From contig JADJNW010000004.1 of assembly GCA_016714085.1 (NCBI GenBank), forward strand, positions 1-64,000: a DNA stretch of 64,000 nt. Direction: 5' to 3'. The first letter of the stretch is position 1. Every line of letters begins with the position of its first letter. Below, in pieces: positions 30,382 to 37,843 of this stretch. Both the position numbers and the translations under genes were made by a program. This DNA comes from Saprospiraceae bacterium. Its GTDB lineage: Bacteria; Bacteroidota; Bacteroidia; Chitinophagales; Saprospiraceae. Below the pieces are notes generated by a model. It did no database searches. It worked only from the letters and a program-made list of their open reading frames with translations, and was not told where the DNA came from.

Positions 30382-30433
30382 CAAATGGAATAATAAAAAA
30401 TTGAATATTCATTCAAATGGGATCAAATGAAAT
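30382..30433. repeat. Three iteron-like copies of CAAATGRRAT
   Basis: CAAATGGAAT at 30382-30391, CAAATGGGAT at 30414-30423 and CAAATGAAAT at 30424-30433, the last two contiguous, all in direct orientation within the 220-bp gap between the helix-turn-helix gene and the YafQ-like toxin. It may be an operator or an origin/transfer-type site; no function can be shown. Confidence 0.5.
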
Positions 30434-30496
30434 CTTCTGGGAAAATATGGGAAGATCAATTTTTCAAACTTTAACACTTTTTAACATTTCCGGGGT

Positions 30497-30724
30497 TTAC
30501 TTGCTTTTGAAAAGATCGGAATGAGAGCCAGTTCGGACAAGAACGAGTTTTCCATTTTCAATTCTGTAAATCAATAACCAATCTGGTTCGATATGACATT
30601 CCCGATGGTTTGAATAATTCCCTTTTAAAGCGTGATCGAGGTATTGTGCTGGAAGCAACAAACCAGATGAAAGCGTCTCAATCAATTTCCTTATTTTCTG
30701 AGGATTCTTACCTCTTTTGATCAT
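30497..30724 (-). CDS. YafQ-family (RelE/ParE) type II toxin
   Basis: From ATG 30724 there are 75 residues with the YafQ signature: PAQYLDHALKGNYSNHREC, HIEPDWLLIYRIENG and LVLVRTGSHSDLF, containing the catalytic His residues and the terminal Phe. Family toxins are ribosome-dependent mRNA endonucleases. The same frame extends upstream without a start (RFQRKRFRKDYKR), so the true start is near 30775 and a base is probably missing there. It lies directly after the DinJ/RelB-like antitoxin on the same strand, forming a pair. Confidence 0.8.
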   Translation of the reverse strand: MIKRGKNPQKIRKLIETLSSGLLLPAQYLDHALKGNYSNHRECHIEPDWLLIYRIENGKLVLVRTGSHSDLFKSK

Positions 30725-30773
30725 TCTTTTATAATCTTTACGAAAGCGTTTTCTCTGAAATCTCCAACAAGGA

Positions 30774-31038
30774 CTAATCTTCCCTATCTAAATCGGCAAA
30801 ATAATGCCTCGACACTTTCAAAACTTTCCAGATTTTCGGGATTCATGGAGGCTTCTATTGCAGCAATAGTCTCTTCATTTAGTTCCTTGCCAAAGGGATT
30901 AAAAGGTAAGCCCCTGTTTTTCTCAATTTCCTTGAAAAACATTCTCACCGCCTGTGAAATGGTAAGGTCATTGTCTTTCAAAATCAACTGAACTTTACTT
31001 TTTAAATCTTCCGGCATATTTACCCGAATATCGGTCAT
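30774..31038 (-). CDS. RelB/DinJ-family antitoxin
   Basis: A ribbon-helix-helix protein: TDIRVNMPEDLKSKVQLIL, then TISQAVRMFFKEIEKNRGLPF, the classic DinJ pattern. It should bind both its own operator and the YafQ-like toxin. The frame as given ends at 30784 (LFCRFR); removing one T from TTTT gives the more sensible end ALFADLDRED with stop at 30774. The 10-bp palindrome starting 8 bases upstream of its start is the likely autoregulatory operator. Confidence 0.78.
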
Positions 31039-31045
31039 ATAAAGA

Positions 31046-31075
31046 ACTCCTATACGATTGCTATTGTATAGGAGT
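31046..31075. promoter_or_regulatory. Palindromic operator of the DinJ/YafQ-type operon
   Basis: Perfect 10-bp inverted repeat ACTCCTATAC (31046-31055) / GTATAGGAGT (31066-31075) with a 10-bp spacer, so the arms are 20 bp centre to centre (two helical turns). It lies 8 bp upstream of the antitoxin start. RelB/DinJ ribbon-helix-helix dimers bind such sites. Confidence 0.65.
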
Positions 31076-31093
31076 CATAGGAAAAAAGCAAGA

Positions 31094-31393
31094 TCATTTT
31101 AAATCCTCTTCCAACAGCAAATGCCGAAGCAATTGCACCATAACAAAGCGCCGCTTATTATCTTCCATTGACTTTAAAATCAACTGATGAACAGGCTTTC
31201 CGCTATCTTCCCTTTCCGCATTTTTTTGAACAGAAGCAAAAAGACGTTCCTTGAAGCGTTTTTCCAAACGGTCAAGATTATGTTTTAAAAAGGGATCATT
31301 TTTATCCAGAACAACTCCATAGAAATTTGGAATTAAAGTCAGATTGCCCTTCTCCTCCCCGTTCAGAGAAGGGCTTTTGCAAGTTCCCTCCAA
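31094..31393 (-). CDS. Hypothetical protein of the mobile region
   Basis: 99 residues, rich in charged residues (DRLEKRFKERLFASVQKNAE), ending VMVQLLRHLLLEEDLK; probably helical, with no signal or membrane segment. It overlaps the end of the membrane-protein gene by 31 bases, which suggests translational coupling or a start further inside (GTG/ATG alternatives). Family not recognised. Confidence 0.5.
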   Translation of the reverse strand: MEGTCKSPSLNGEEKGNLTLIPNFYGVVLDKNDPFLKHNLDRLEKRFKERLFASVQKNAEREDSGKPVHQLILKSMEDNKRRFVMVQLLRHLLLEEDLK

Positions 31394-32007
31394 AGCTGTT
31401 TTAGTTCTTCCAGCAGTTTGGAGGATTTATCCTCCGGCGATTCTAATATTTCCGGTTTTTCAAGAGGAGCAAGCATTTTTTTAGGGCTTTTAATTTCCCC
31501 AATAAAACTCGCTAATTCCGCTTGTGCCAGGTAGAATTCTTTCAATTCTGCCCATCTTTCCTTGTTCTGATAGATTTCCAGATAGGTTGCGAATTCAGCT
31601 TCCCTGAGCAGCATAATTTCTATAATCCAGCCAATTATCATTAAAGTCGAGACAGAAATTAGCCATGATAAGCCAACCGGAGCCAGCACCAGTCCGGCTT
31701 CCAGTAAGGAAAGAATCAATAACACCGTTGCAGCAATAATCCCAAATGAATATTTTCGCTGGATATTGGCAGGGTTTAATTGAAAGAAAAACACCAACGT
31801 TCCCCTGCCCGTCTGAATCGCAAAAGCAATCAGGTAAGCAGCCACTTCGTATGCTTTATTGGGTGCTTGCTCCGAAATGAAAATACCCATGATGACGGCA
31901 GAAATCAAATAGGTGATTATTAATAAGCCGAAACTGAGGAACGGCAGCAGTGACCGCAGGCGTTCCACTGCACTTTTAAAATTATCATTGATAAGTATAT
32001 TTTGCAT
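31363..32007 (-). CDS. Hypothetical membrane protein of the mobile region
   Basis: 214 residues with four predicted membrane segments: LLPFLSFGLLIITYLISAV, VAAYLIAFAIQTGRGTLVFF, SFGIIAATVLLILSLLEAGL and LSWLISVSTLMIIGWIIEI. A charged cytoplasmic-type tail follows (REAEFATYLEIYQNKERWAE to LLEELKQLWRELAK). It lies 54 bases downstream of the integrase, same strand. Similar small multi-pass proteins accompany integrases on Bacteroidota elements; the role is unknown. Confidence 0.6.
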   Translation of the reverse strand: MQNILINDNFKSAVERLRSLLPFLSFGLLIITYLISAVIMGIFISEQAPNKAYEVAAYLIAFAIQTGRGTLVFFFQLNPANIQRKYSFGIIAATVLLILSLLEAGLVLAPVGLSWLISVSTLMIIGWIIEIMLLREAEFATYLEIYQNKERWAELKEFYLAQAELASFIGEIKSPKKMLAPLEKPEILESPEDKSSKLLEELKQLWRELAKALL

Positions 32008-32061
32008 AATGATTTGTCCTTTAAAGATTTAAAGAATTCTTTATTTCTTTTCAGCAGCAGA

Positions 32062-33404
32062 TCAAAACTCAACTACTTTCTTATTATTCCTGGCAGAGTT
32101 TGTGGACTGGTGCTTTCGCCCCATAAAACCCATCGCAATGGCTTCGGCGTTTTCTTCCCCGTCAATACCGATATACTGCCGGAGTTGCGCTTCCGTAGAA
32201 TGTCCGGTCATCGGCATAATCTGCGCGAGGCTATAGCCCATCCGGTAGAGATTATGGCGAAGCTACGCCGACAGGTAAGGAGGATATTTCCCCATATTTG
32301 GGCATATAGAATTTTTTGATTCTCGGCTTCCTACCCATATATTGTTCGACTCTCAATATCTGATTGTCGAATTTTGCCTTTTTGCAAATATCCTTGATCC
32401 AGTCATTGAGTTTCTGCATAGGCATTTGCGGAGAGTGATAATCGTACTTCTCAAGAATAGGAATAAGCCAGGGGAAAATGTTGAGCGGTACTTTGGCAGG
32501 GACATTCGTTTTTTGCGAGATTACGGAAACAAGAGGTGTTCCCTTCATTGTCTGGTAAAAATTATTCGGCACGTATTTGGAAAAGTCGCTGAATCTTTGC
32601 CCCGTTCCAGCGCCGATCAGGAATAAATCCCTCACCTTTTCAGCGAAACCGAATAATTGCAAATCGGCAAGTGTTTGCAATTCGACAGGGTTAAGTGTAA
32701 CAATCTGCCCTTTTGCTTTTGTCTCTGGTACTGTCCATCCCCTGCCCTGATAATCAATGTTACGATGCAGTTTCTTGCGCCTTGCGCGTTCCATCAACTG
32801 CCGCAATACTTTCAGGGTTTTATTGCCATAGGCAAGCTGAACATTCCTTTTGGTAAGCCAGTCAATCAATTCAAGCCGCAAATTTCCAGTCCACATCATC
32901 AAAAGTAAGACCGCCTCTTTGCTCTGCAAATTGCTTGATTATTTTAGTGTGGAGTTTGAAGGATTTTAATGAATCGGAATTCATAAAAGTATCCTTCATT
33001 TCGATCATTTCTTCCTCGGCAAACTCAAAGAAGCCGATAGACTTTTTCGTTCTTTGTTTCGGCTTTTCGGTTTTAGCATTTACTATCTCGTTTTTCTTAC
33101 CGGAAAGAATGTCCAGGCGATCTTTGAATTCTTCTACATCAATGTTGCCGTAATCCGATTCAATGTAAACTGTCTTACAGTAGGAGACCAGATTTTCAAG
33201 TTCCTGACTGAGAATCCACAGGTCTTTTCGCCTTTCCATTTCATAGGGGCGTTGTTCTCCTGAATTCCAATCTCTCGGAATAATATTCAGCCCTGTTGAA
33301 TAAACCAGCTTCTTCCCGCGATAACGGTAAATCAGAAAAATGAGCGTCTCCGTTTTGGAGGTAGGAGATTTAAGATTAAATCTCGGTTTCGTAAATTTTG
33401 CCAT
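32062..33404 (-). CDS. Tyrosine-type integrase of the mobile region (frameshifted)
   Basis: The N-terminal part (32871-33404) has an arm-binding domain typical of Bacteroidota integrases: SKTETLIFLIYRYRGKKLVYSTG, then GFFEFAEEEMIEM of the core-binding domain. The middle part (32252-32929) carries the first catalytic region, FLIGAGTGQRFSDFSKY, with the Arg. After shifts near 32255 the C-terminus reads RRSFA, NLYRMGYSLAQIMPMTGHSTE and QYIGIDGEENAEAIAM, with stop at 32062. The Tyr is in RQYIG. It inserts and excises the element; its 5' end faces the right border near 33405-33640. Confidence 0.78.
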
Positions 33405-33639
33405 AACCTTTGATGGTTTTTCCCAAAATACCGACCCGCTTCCGTAAAACTCCAGGTGTCGCTTTAGGTGTCGTTTTTGTTCCGATGTTTTCCCAAAAAA
33501 GAACTTTTCAAATTATTCTAAATAGCAAAAATCCTTTAAATTTGGGCTTTGTAGTGGAATACTTGGGAAAACCGAGTCCGTCTCATCTGACCAAGTGGGA
33601 CCACTTCCATATTCGATAAAATAGCTGATTCTCAGAGAT
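33405..33639. other. Spacer upstream of the integrase; probable right border of the mobile region
   Basis: Two tandem 12-bp units, AGGTGTCGCTTT and AGGTGTCGTTTT (from 33454 and 33466), and two copies of TTTTCCCAAAA (about 33417 and 33486) lie here. Housekeeping genes begin just after. It could hold integrase arm sites, but I could not find a matching attachment repeat on the left side, so the exact border is undetermined. Confidence 0.4.
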
Positions 33640-33912
33640 TTATTCTGTCTCCAGGTGCTGGCCTCTTAATCGGCGCATCGCATACTGTACTGCCAACAGT
33701 ACCATCAACCCGATCAGATAGGAACTAATAAACATCAACCATTCGTAATCATCTTTTCTCAGGGCCTCGCGCTTGGCTGCTAAGCCCCAAAGATTGACTA
33801 ATCCCTTTTTGACGAAAAATCGGGAAACCAAATTGGATGCGAGTAAGCCCGCCAGATAACCAACGGACAGGTTCAGCATTTCCTGGGAGAGGAAAATAGA
33901 CAATTTTTTCAT
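33640..33912 (-). CDS. Small hypothetical membrane protein
   Basis: 90 residues with two likely membrane segments, LNLSVGYLAGLLASNLVSRFF and WLMFISSYLIGLMVLLAVQY, joined by a charged loop and ending in an Arg-rich tail (AMRRLRGQHLETE). Family not recognised. It is the first gene after the mobile region. The palindrome 42 bp upstream (33954-33971) may control it. Confidence 0.6.
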   Translation of the reverse strand: MKKLSIFLSQEMLNLSVGYLAGLLASNLVSRFFVKKGLVNLWGLAAKREALRKDDYEWLMFISSYLIGLMVLLAVQYAMRRLRGQHLETE

Positions 33913-33953
33913 GAATATCGCCTAATTAATTTGAAGCCGAAATTAATGAAATT

Positions 33954-33971
33954 TTGATCACAATAGATCAA
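33954..33971. promoter_or_regulatory. Palindrome TTGATC-N6-GATCAA
   Basis: A perfect 6-bp inverted repeat with a 6-bp spacer, upstream of the small membrane-protein gene. The half site resembles FNR-type TTGAT, but the spacing is not that of the paired boxes elsewhere in the window, so a different regulator or chance is possible. Confidence 0.35.
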
Positions 33972-34012
33972 GAATATTATGATGTAATACCTTCTCGACA
34001 GGCTATGGCAAT

Positions 34013-34747
34013 TCAATATCCTTTAAAGCGAAGGGAATTTTTTTGATTGCACCACTGGTTTCTTGCTTTGCCATTTTCATCTTCAAATTTTACATCTACG
34101 AGTTTTTCAACATCTCCATCCAATAAGAAAGTAAGTTGATTTTCATCTTCTCCCATATAGGCAAATCCTTCGAATGCTTCCAATAGCATTTTTGCTACCT
34201 GACGACTGGCTTCGGGTAGTTTTTTAAGTTCAGCTTCGGTCTTGTCTTTATTGGCTTTGTGGAATTCTTCGTAGGCCTTTTTATCCAAATAAACTATTTT
34301 GAGTGGCGCTTTGGCTGGCAGGAGATTGGTATTGGGCTTGCTTTGGAAGTTGGCGACTTTGAGTACCGCACCGTTAGCCTCCGTTGGGTTGAAGAGTGTG
34401 ATTTCCCCGGCCATATCCTTGATGACAGTAGCCTTACGGCTGGTATTATTCATGCGGATGGTAAGATTGACGAAATTTTCTTCGATTTCATCATAATCAA
34501 AACGCAGTTCATCTTCATCTATCAGATCGATGCCTTGATCGTCCGTAGCTTTTGTTAATCCGCTGACTTTCACATACTTGTATTTGCGCACTTCTTCACC
34601 CGAAATTCTTAGTTCTACTTCCAGGCGATTGCCAAAGTAACTATCGCCAGTGGAGCGCGCTTCATCTACTTTACCGACCGAAATTTTTTGAGCAAACAAA
34701 GCATTGGCAAGCAATAATAGAATAAGACAGGACAGTTGATTTTTCAT
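34013..34747 (-). CDS. Secreted hypothetical protein
   Basis: 244 residues with a clear signal peptide, MKNQLSCLILLLLANALFAQ. The mature part has an N-terminal beta-strand region (NRLEVELRISGEEVRKYKYV), an acidic stretch (DEDELRFDYDEIEEN) and a helical C-terminal half (KKAYEEFHKANKDKTEAELKK). Family not recognised. Its start lies 85 bp from the FNR-like boxes at 34832-34866, which point rightwards to the small membrane protein; it might share them as a divergent target. Confidence 0.6.
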   Translation of the reverse strand: MKNQLSCLILLLLANALFAQKISVGKVDEARSTGDSYFGNRLEVELRISGEEVRKYKYVKVSGLTKATDDQGIDLIDEDELRFDYDEIEENFVNLTIRMNNTSRKATVIKDMAGEITLFNPTEANGAVLKVANFQSKPNTNLLPAKAPLKIVYLDKKAYEEFHKANKDKTEAELKKLPEASRQVAKMLLEAFEGFAYMGEDENQLTFLLDGDVEKLVDVKFEDENGKARNQWCNQKNSLRFKGY

Positions 34748-34831
34748 GGTGGTTCGATTTCTGAGTATTAATTTGGTTTTACCTCCTAAAATTATAGAAA
34801 TTACTGAAAATCGAAGGAGAAATTTTTTTAC

Positions 34832-34897
34832 TGATAAAAATCACCAAGGCATTTTGACGAAAGTCATAAAGCTTGACAGAGAGGAGTTTGTAATTTG
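34832..34897 (+). promoter_or_regulatory. Promoter with paired FNR-like boxes (unit 1)
   Basis: Box 1 TGAT-AAAA-ATCA (34832-34843) and box 2 TGAC-GAAA-GTCA (34855-34866) are 23 bp apart centre to centre. A -7-like TAATTTG lies at 34891-34897, about 30 bp beyond the centre of box 2, and the start of the 45-aa gene follows at 34922. The same geometry recurs at 35850-35914 and 56704-56768. Confidence 0.65.
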
Positions 34898-34921
34898 AGC
34901 GTTCACTAAAACCCTTTTGCT

Positions 34922-35059
34922 ATGTTTCTCATCAATTGGTTTCAGGCAAATGCTTTAATGATTTTCACAACGCTTGTTTTGATTGGCATCCCGGCGGTCA
35001 TTATGCTTATGGTTTTCACCAAAAAATCAAATACAAATAAAGAAGAAAAAGTCGAATAG
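34922..35059 (+). CDS. 45-residue single-pass membrane protein
   Basis: ATG 34922 to TAG 35059 encodes MFLINWFQANALMIF, then TTLVLIGIPAVIMLMVF as one membrane helix, then a short charged tail, TKKSNTNKEEKVE. The positive residues after the helix suggest the C-terminus is inside. A precise promoter with paired FNR-like boxes and a -7 element lies 25 bp upstream, which argues for a real, regulated gene despite its size. Small proteins of this type often join respiratory complexes or transporters; that is a guess, and no family is recognised. Confidence 0.65.
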   Translation: MFLINWFQANALMIFTTLVLIGIPAVIMLMVFTKKSNTNKEEKVE

Positions 35060-35074
35060 CGCGCAGGTTTAATC

Positions 35075-35836
35075 CTATTGCGGGGACTTTCCAATGGTCT
35101 CAAGTATTTGCTTTGCACGCCCCAACACCATGGCGCTATCCGTACCAATGGCAACAAAACCGCAGCCATCCGCTATTTCTTTGGGTGTGGCTTCTACATT
35201 CATTACAAAAATGCCAAAAGGAATTTTTGTTTCTTTACATTTTAATTTCACTTTATTAATTTCTGCCTGCACCAAAGGATGGGTCACTTCACCCAATAAA
35301 TTCATGCTTCCTGAAAGGTCGTAAGGCCCAATCAATACGCCATCAATTCCGGGCACTTTTAATATGGTATCCAGATTTTGTACAGCGATAATATCTTCGA
35401 TTTGAATAATTATAGTGGTCTCATTATTAGCATTTTGCACGTATTCGCTGAAATAATGCCCATAACCTTGCGCGCGCGCTGCCCCTACGCTGCGCTGTCC
35501 TTTCGGTTGGTACTTGGCGGCTTGTATCACTTGCATAGCTTCCTCTGCTGTATTGACATGAGGCACGATGATGCCGTCGCAACCAATGTCCAATACCTTT
35601 TTGATCCAAATCGGCGCATTCTCAGGCACACGCACTAAAGTATGGCACCTCCCGGCTATAGCCTGACAAAGTCTTTGAACGGATGCAATAGAAAGATTGC
35701 CATGCTCCATATCCAAAAACAACCAGTCGAAGCCAGCTAAAGCGAGGATTTCGACTACTTCGGAAGAATCAAGGGTCACCAAAGTGCCAATTAAAGCTTT
35801 GCTATTTGAAAGACTGGAGATAAAAGATTGATTCAT
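35075..35836 (-). CDS. HpcH/HpaI-family aldolase
   Basis: 253 residues forming a pyruvate-dependent class II aldolase TIM barrel: GTLVTLDSSEVVEILALAGF, FLDMEHGNLS (metal-site Glu region of the barrel), then LVRVPENAPIWIKKVLDIG, GIIVPHVNTAEEA, RSVGAARAQGYG, IIQIEDIIAV, DGVLIGPYDLSGSM. The family cleaves 2-keto-3-deoxy sugar acids or 4-hydroxy-2-oxo acids to pyruvate plus an aldehyde. The exact substrate cannot be told from sequence. It is divergent from the sulfide:quinone oxidoreductase gene and may share its control region. Confidence 0.85.
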   Translation of the reverse strand: MNQSFISSLSNSKALIGTLVTLDSSEVVEILALAGFDWLFLDMEHGNLSIASVQRLCQAIAGRCHTLVRVPENAPIWIKKVLDIGCDGIIVPHVNTAEEAMQVIQAAKYQPKGQRSVGAARAQGYGHYFSEYVQNANNETTIIIQIEDIIAVQNLDTILKVPGIDGVLIGPYDLSGSMNLLGEVTHPLVQAEINKVKLKCKETKIPFGIFVMNVEATPKEIADGCGFVAIGTDSAMVLGRAKQILETIGKSPQ

Positions 35837-35849
35837 AAGGAATTGATCT

Positions 35850-35914
35850 TGATAAAAGTCATTAAACTATGTGATTATCATCACAAAATAAGGATTTGTA
35901 ATGGTTTTACTTTG
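35850..35914 (+). promoter_or_regulatory. Promoter with paired FNR-like boxes (unit 2, sqr)
   Basis: Box 1 TGAT-AAAA-GTCA (35850-35861) and box 2 TGAT-TATC-ATCA (35872-35883) are 22 bp apart. Box 2 sits inside a perfect CRP-type palindrome, TGTGA-N6-TCACA (35870-35885). A -7-like TACTTTG is at 35908-35914, 30 bp from the centre of box 2. Transcription would start near 35920, downstream of an in-frame ATG at 35917, which supports 35980 as the start codon. Confidence 0.68.
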
Positions 35915-35979
35915 TAATGAATTCCCCAACTATCCTTTTTGAAAACGCCAATGATTTTAAAACGAAAATTGCCACCATT

Positions 35980-37251
35980 ATGAAACAGCAACACCATCAA
36001 ATCGTCATTATAGGCGCCGGAACAGCAGGGATAACCGTTGCAGCGCAATTATTGCGTAAAGATAAACATTTAGATATCGCCATTATCGATCCTGCCAGCA
36101 AACATTATTACCAACCTGCCTGGACGCTTGTAGGCGCAGGTACTTTTGATTTTGATGCTACCGAACGCGATATGAAGGATTTGATTCCTCGTCGTGCCAA
36201 GTGGATCAAGGATTACGTAGAAACAGTTGATCCTGATAATAATAAAGTTATTACGCGTGATGGATCGGAAATTACCTATGATTATTTAGTCGCTTGCCCA
36301 GGCGTACAAATGGATATAGATGCGCTGCCTGGCTTGCGGGAAGCATTGGAAACAGACAGTGTATGCAGCAACTACACCGATCCTAAGCATACCTGGAAGG
36401 TTTTGCAAAATTTCAAAGGTGGAAATGCGATTTTCACGCAACCTGCTACCGCTATCAAATGCGGCGGCGCGCCTCAGAAAATAATGTATCTGGCAGAAGA
36501 ATATTTCCATAAGAGTGGCGTGCGCGATAAAACAAAAGTGGCTTTTGTGACGCCGGGTTCGGTGATTTTTGGTACGGAGCCTTTCAAACAAACTTTGATG
36601 GAAATTGTGGATCGGAAAAAAATTCAACTGCGCTTTTTCCACAAAATCACCAGAATTGACCCTATAAATAAAATAGCTTACTTCACGATCGCCGCTCATG
36701 CGGACGAACCGGATAAATTGTATTATCATAAAGAGGACTTGGGCGAGAAGTTATTATCAGAAACCGAAGTAGCGATTCCTTATGATTTCTTGCACTTGGC
36801 GCCGCCGCAATCTGCTCCTGATTTTATTAAAAAGTCTAAGCTTGTATATCAGGAAGGCCCAGATAAAGGTTGGATTAATGTGGATATCAACACATTACAG
36901 CATAAGGTTTATCCTAATGTCTTTTCCTTAGGCGATGCTGCAGCATTACCGACAGCTAAAACCGGCGCGGCTATTCGAAAACAAGCGCCTGTGGTAGTGG
37001 AAAATCTTTTTCATGTGATGCACCACGATGCAAAACTTGATCCTGATTATACGGGCTATTCTTCTTGCCCTATTGTAACTGGTTACGGCAAAATGCTTTT
37101 AGCAGAATTCAAATACGATAACATAAGAGATAGCGATCCACTTATCTCGAAATTTGTGGATACCTCGAAAGAGCAGTACAGTATGTGGCTGCTGAAGAAA
37201 TATGGATTACCTTTTATGTATTGGAATCTGATGCTCAAGGGTAAAGCTTGA
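35980..37251 (+). CDS. sqr: Sulfide:quinone oxidoreductase, type II (SQOR-like)
   Basis: 423 residues from ATG 35980 (MKQQHHQIVIIGAGTAG, the FAD GxGxxG motif). The three Cys typical of SQRs are present: C129 (SVCSNY), C161 (ATAIKCGGAPQKIMYLAEE) and C363 (YSSCPIVTGYGKMLLAEF); the latter two are the redox pair in the family. LFSLGDAAALPTAKTGAA-type FAD/quinone motifs and the C-terminal SMWLLKKYGLPFMYW, a likely membrane-binding amphipathic segment, match the mitochondrial-type (type II) SQORs. The enzyme oxidises sulfide to polysulfide and passes electrons to quinone. Transcription is probably activated from the paired FNR-like boxes upstream. Confidence 0.88.
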   Translation: MKQQHHQIVIIGAGTAGITVAAQLLRKDKHLDIAIIDPASKHYYQPAWTLVGAGTFDFDATERDMKDLIPRRAKWIKDYVETVDPDNNKVITRDGSEITYDYLVACPGVQMDIDALPGLREALETDSVCSNYTDPKHTWKVLQNFKGGNAIFTQPATAIKCGGAPQKIMYLAEEYFHKSGVRDKTKVAFVTPGSVIFGTEPFKQTLMEIVDRKKIQLRFFHKITRIDPINKIAYFTIAAHADEPDKLYYHKEDLGEKLLSETEVAIPYDFLHLAPPQSAPDFIKKSKLVYQEGPDKGWINVDINTLQHKVYPNVFSLGDAAALPTAKTGAAIRKQAPVVVENLFHVMHHDAKLDPDYTGYSSCPIVTGYGKMLLAEFKYDNIRDSDPLISKFVDTSKEQYSMWLLKKYGLPFMYWNLMLKGKA

Positions 37252-37285
37252 TTTTAAACGGCTTTTTTATGGTAATATCGATCTG

Positions 37286-37752
37286 CTAAAAAGATATTGG
37301 CAAACCTACAAACAATATTAATATCGATACACCTGTGATGGCAGGAACGAGATTGAACTCCCCTTTGGGCGTATTCGTGAAAGGAAGCACAACGAGGTTC
37401 ATCACCAACCAAATGAGGATGCCGTAGGCGATGCCATTGATAATCTTATTTTTAGAGATTCGACATAGGATTGGATATGTCAGAAAAATAATGCTGCCCA
37501 AAAAGTAGCAATCAAGAAGTGAAAAAGTAGTCCCCAAAGCAGCCATTTCTGCACCGCCGATGAACGCCGCTCGCCCGTACATTCCACTGGCGATAAACTT
37601 GAGTACGCGCTCAGGGCTTACACCCGATGCAATATAGGCATTGGCAAAGGCGGCCAGTATATCCAGCGTGCCGGCGATCAGCCAGCTTTCAGGATGTGGG
37701 TAAATAGATTGAATATTTTGGCGCGATTTTGAGTAAGGGCTTGAGAACGCAT
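37286..37752 (-). CDS. Hypothetical multi-pass membrane protein (one frameshift)
   Basis: The open part 37286-37582 starts MYGRAAFIGGAEMAALG. Upstream, LIAGTLDILAAFANAYIASG and SPERVLKFIASG continue the same protein to ATG 37752 (MRSQALTQNRAKIF) after restoring one base near 37675. The total of about 155 residues has four membrane segments, including IINGIAYGILIWLVMNLVVL and the final ITGVSILILFVGLPISF. The pattern GTLDILAAF/FIASGMYGRAAF is a conserved Bacteroidota membrane family of unknown function. Confidence 0.65.
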
Positions 37753-37843
37753 ATTTTAGGTGTTTTTTAGATGTCAGAATGGGAAGTCAGAGCTGGGACA
37801 AGAGGCATTAGAACACTAACACCTCTTGCTTTATCCCAGTTTT

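Noticed and set aside
33410..33619. 69-residue plus-strand frame before the chromosome side
   Set aside because: It covers the repeats upstream of the integrase and has no protein-like pattern.
35917..35979. Upstream start for the sulfide:quinone oxidoreductase
   Set aside because: It lies at the predicted transcription start just after the -7 element; family alignment also supports 35980.
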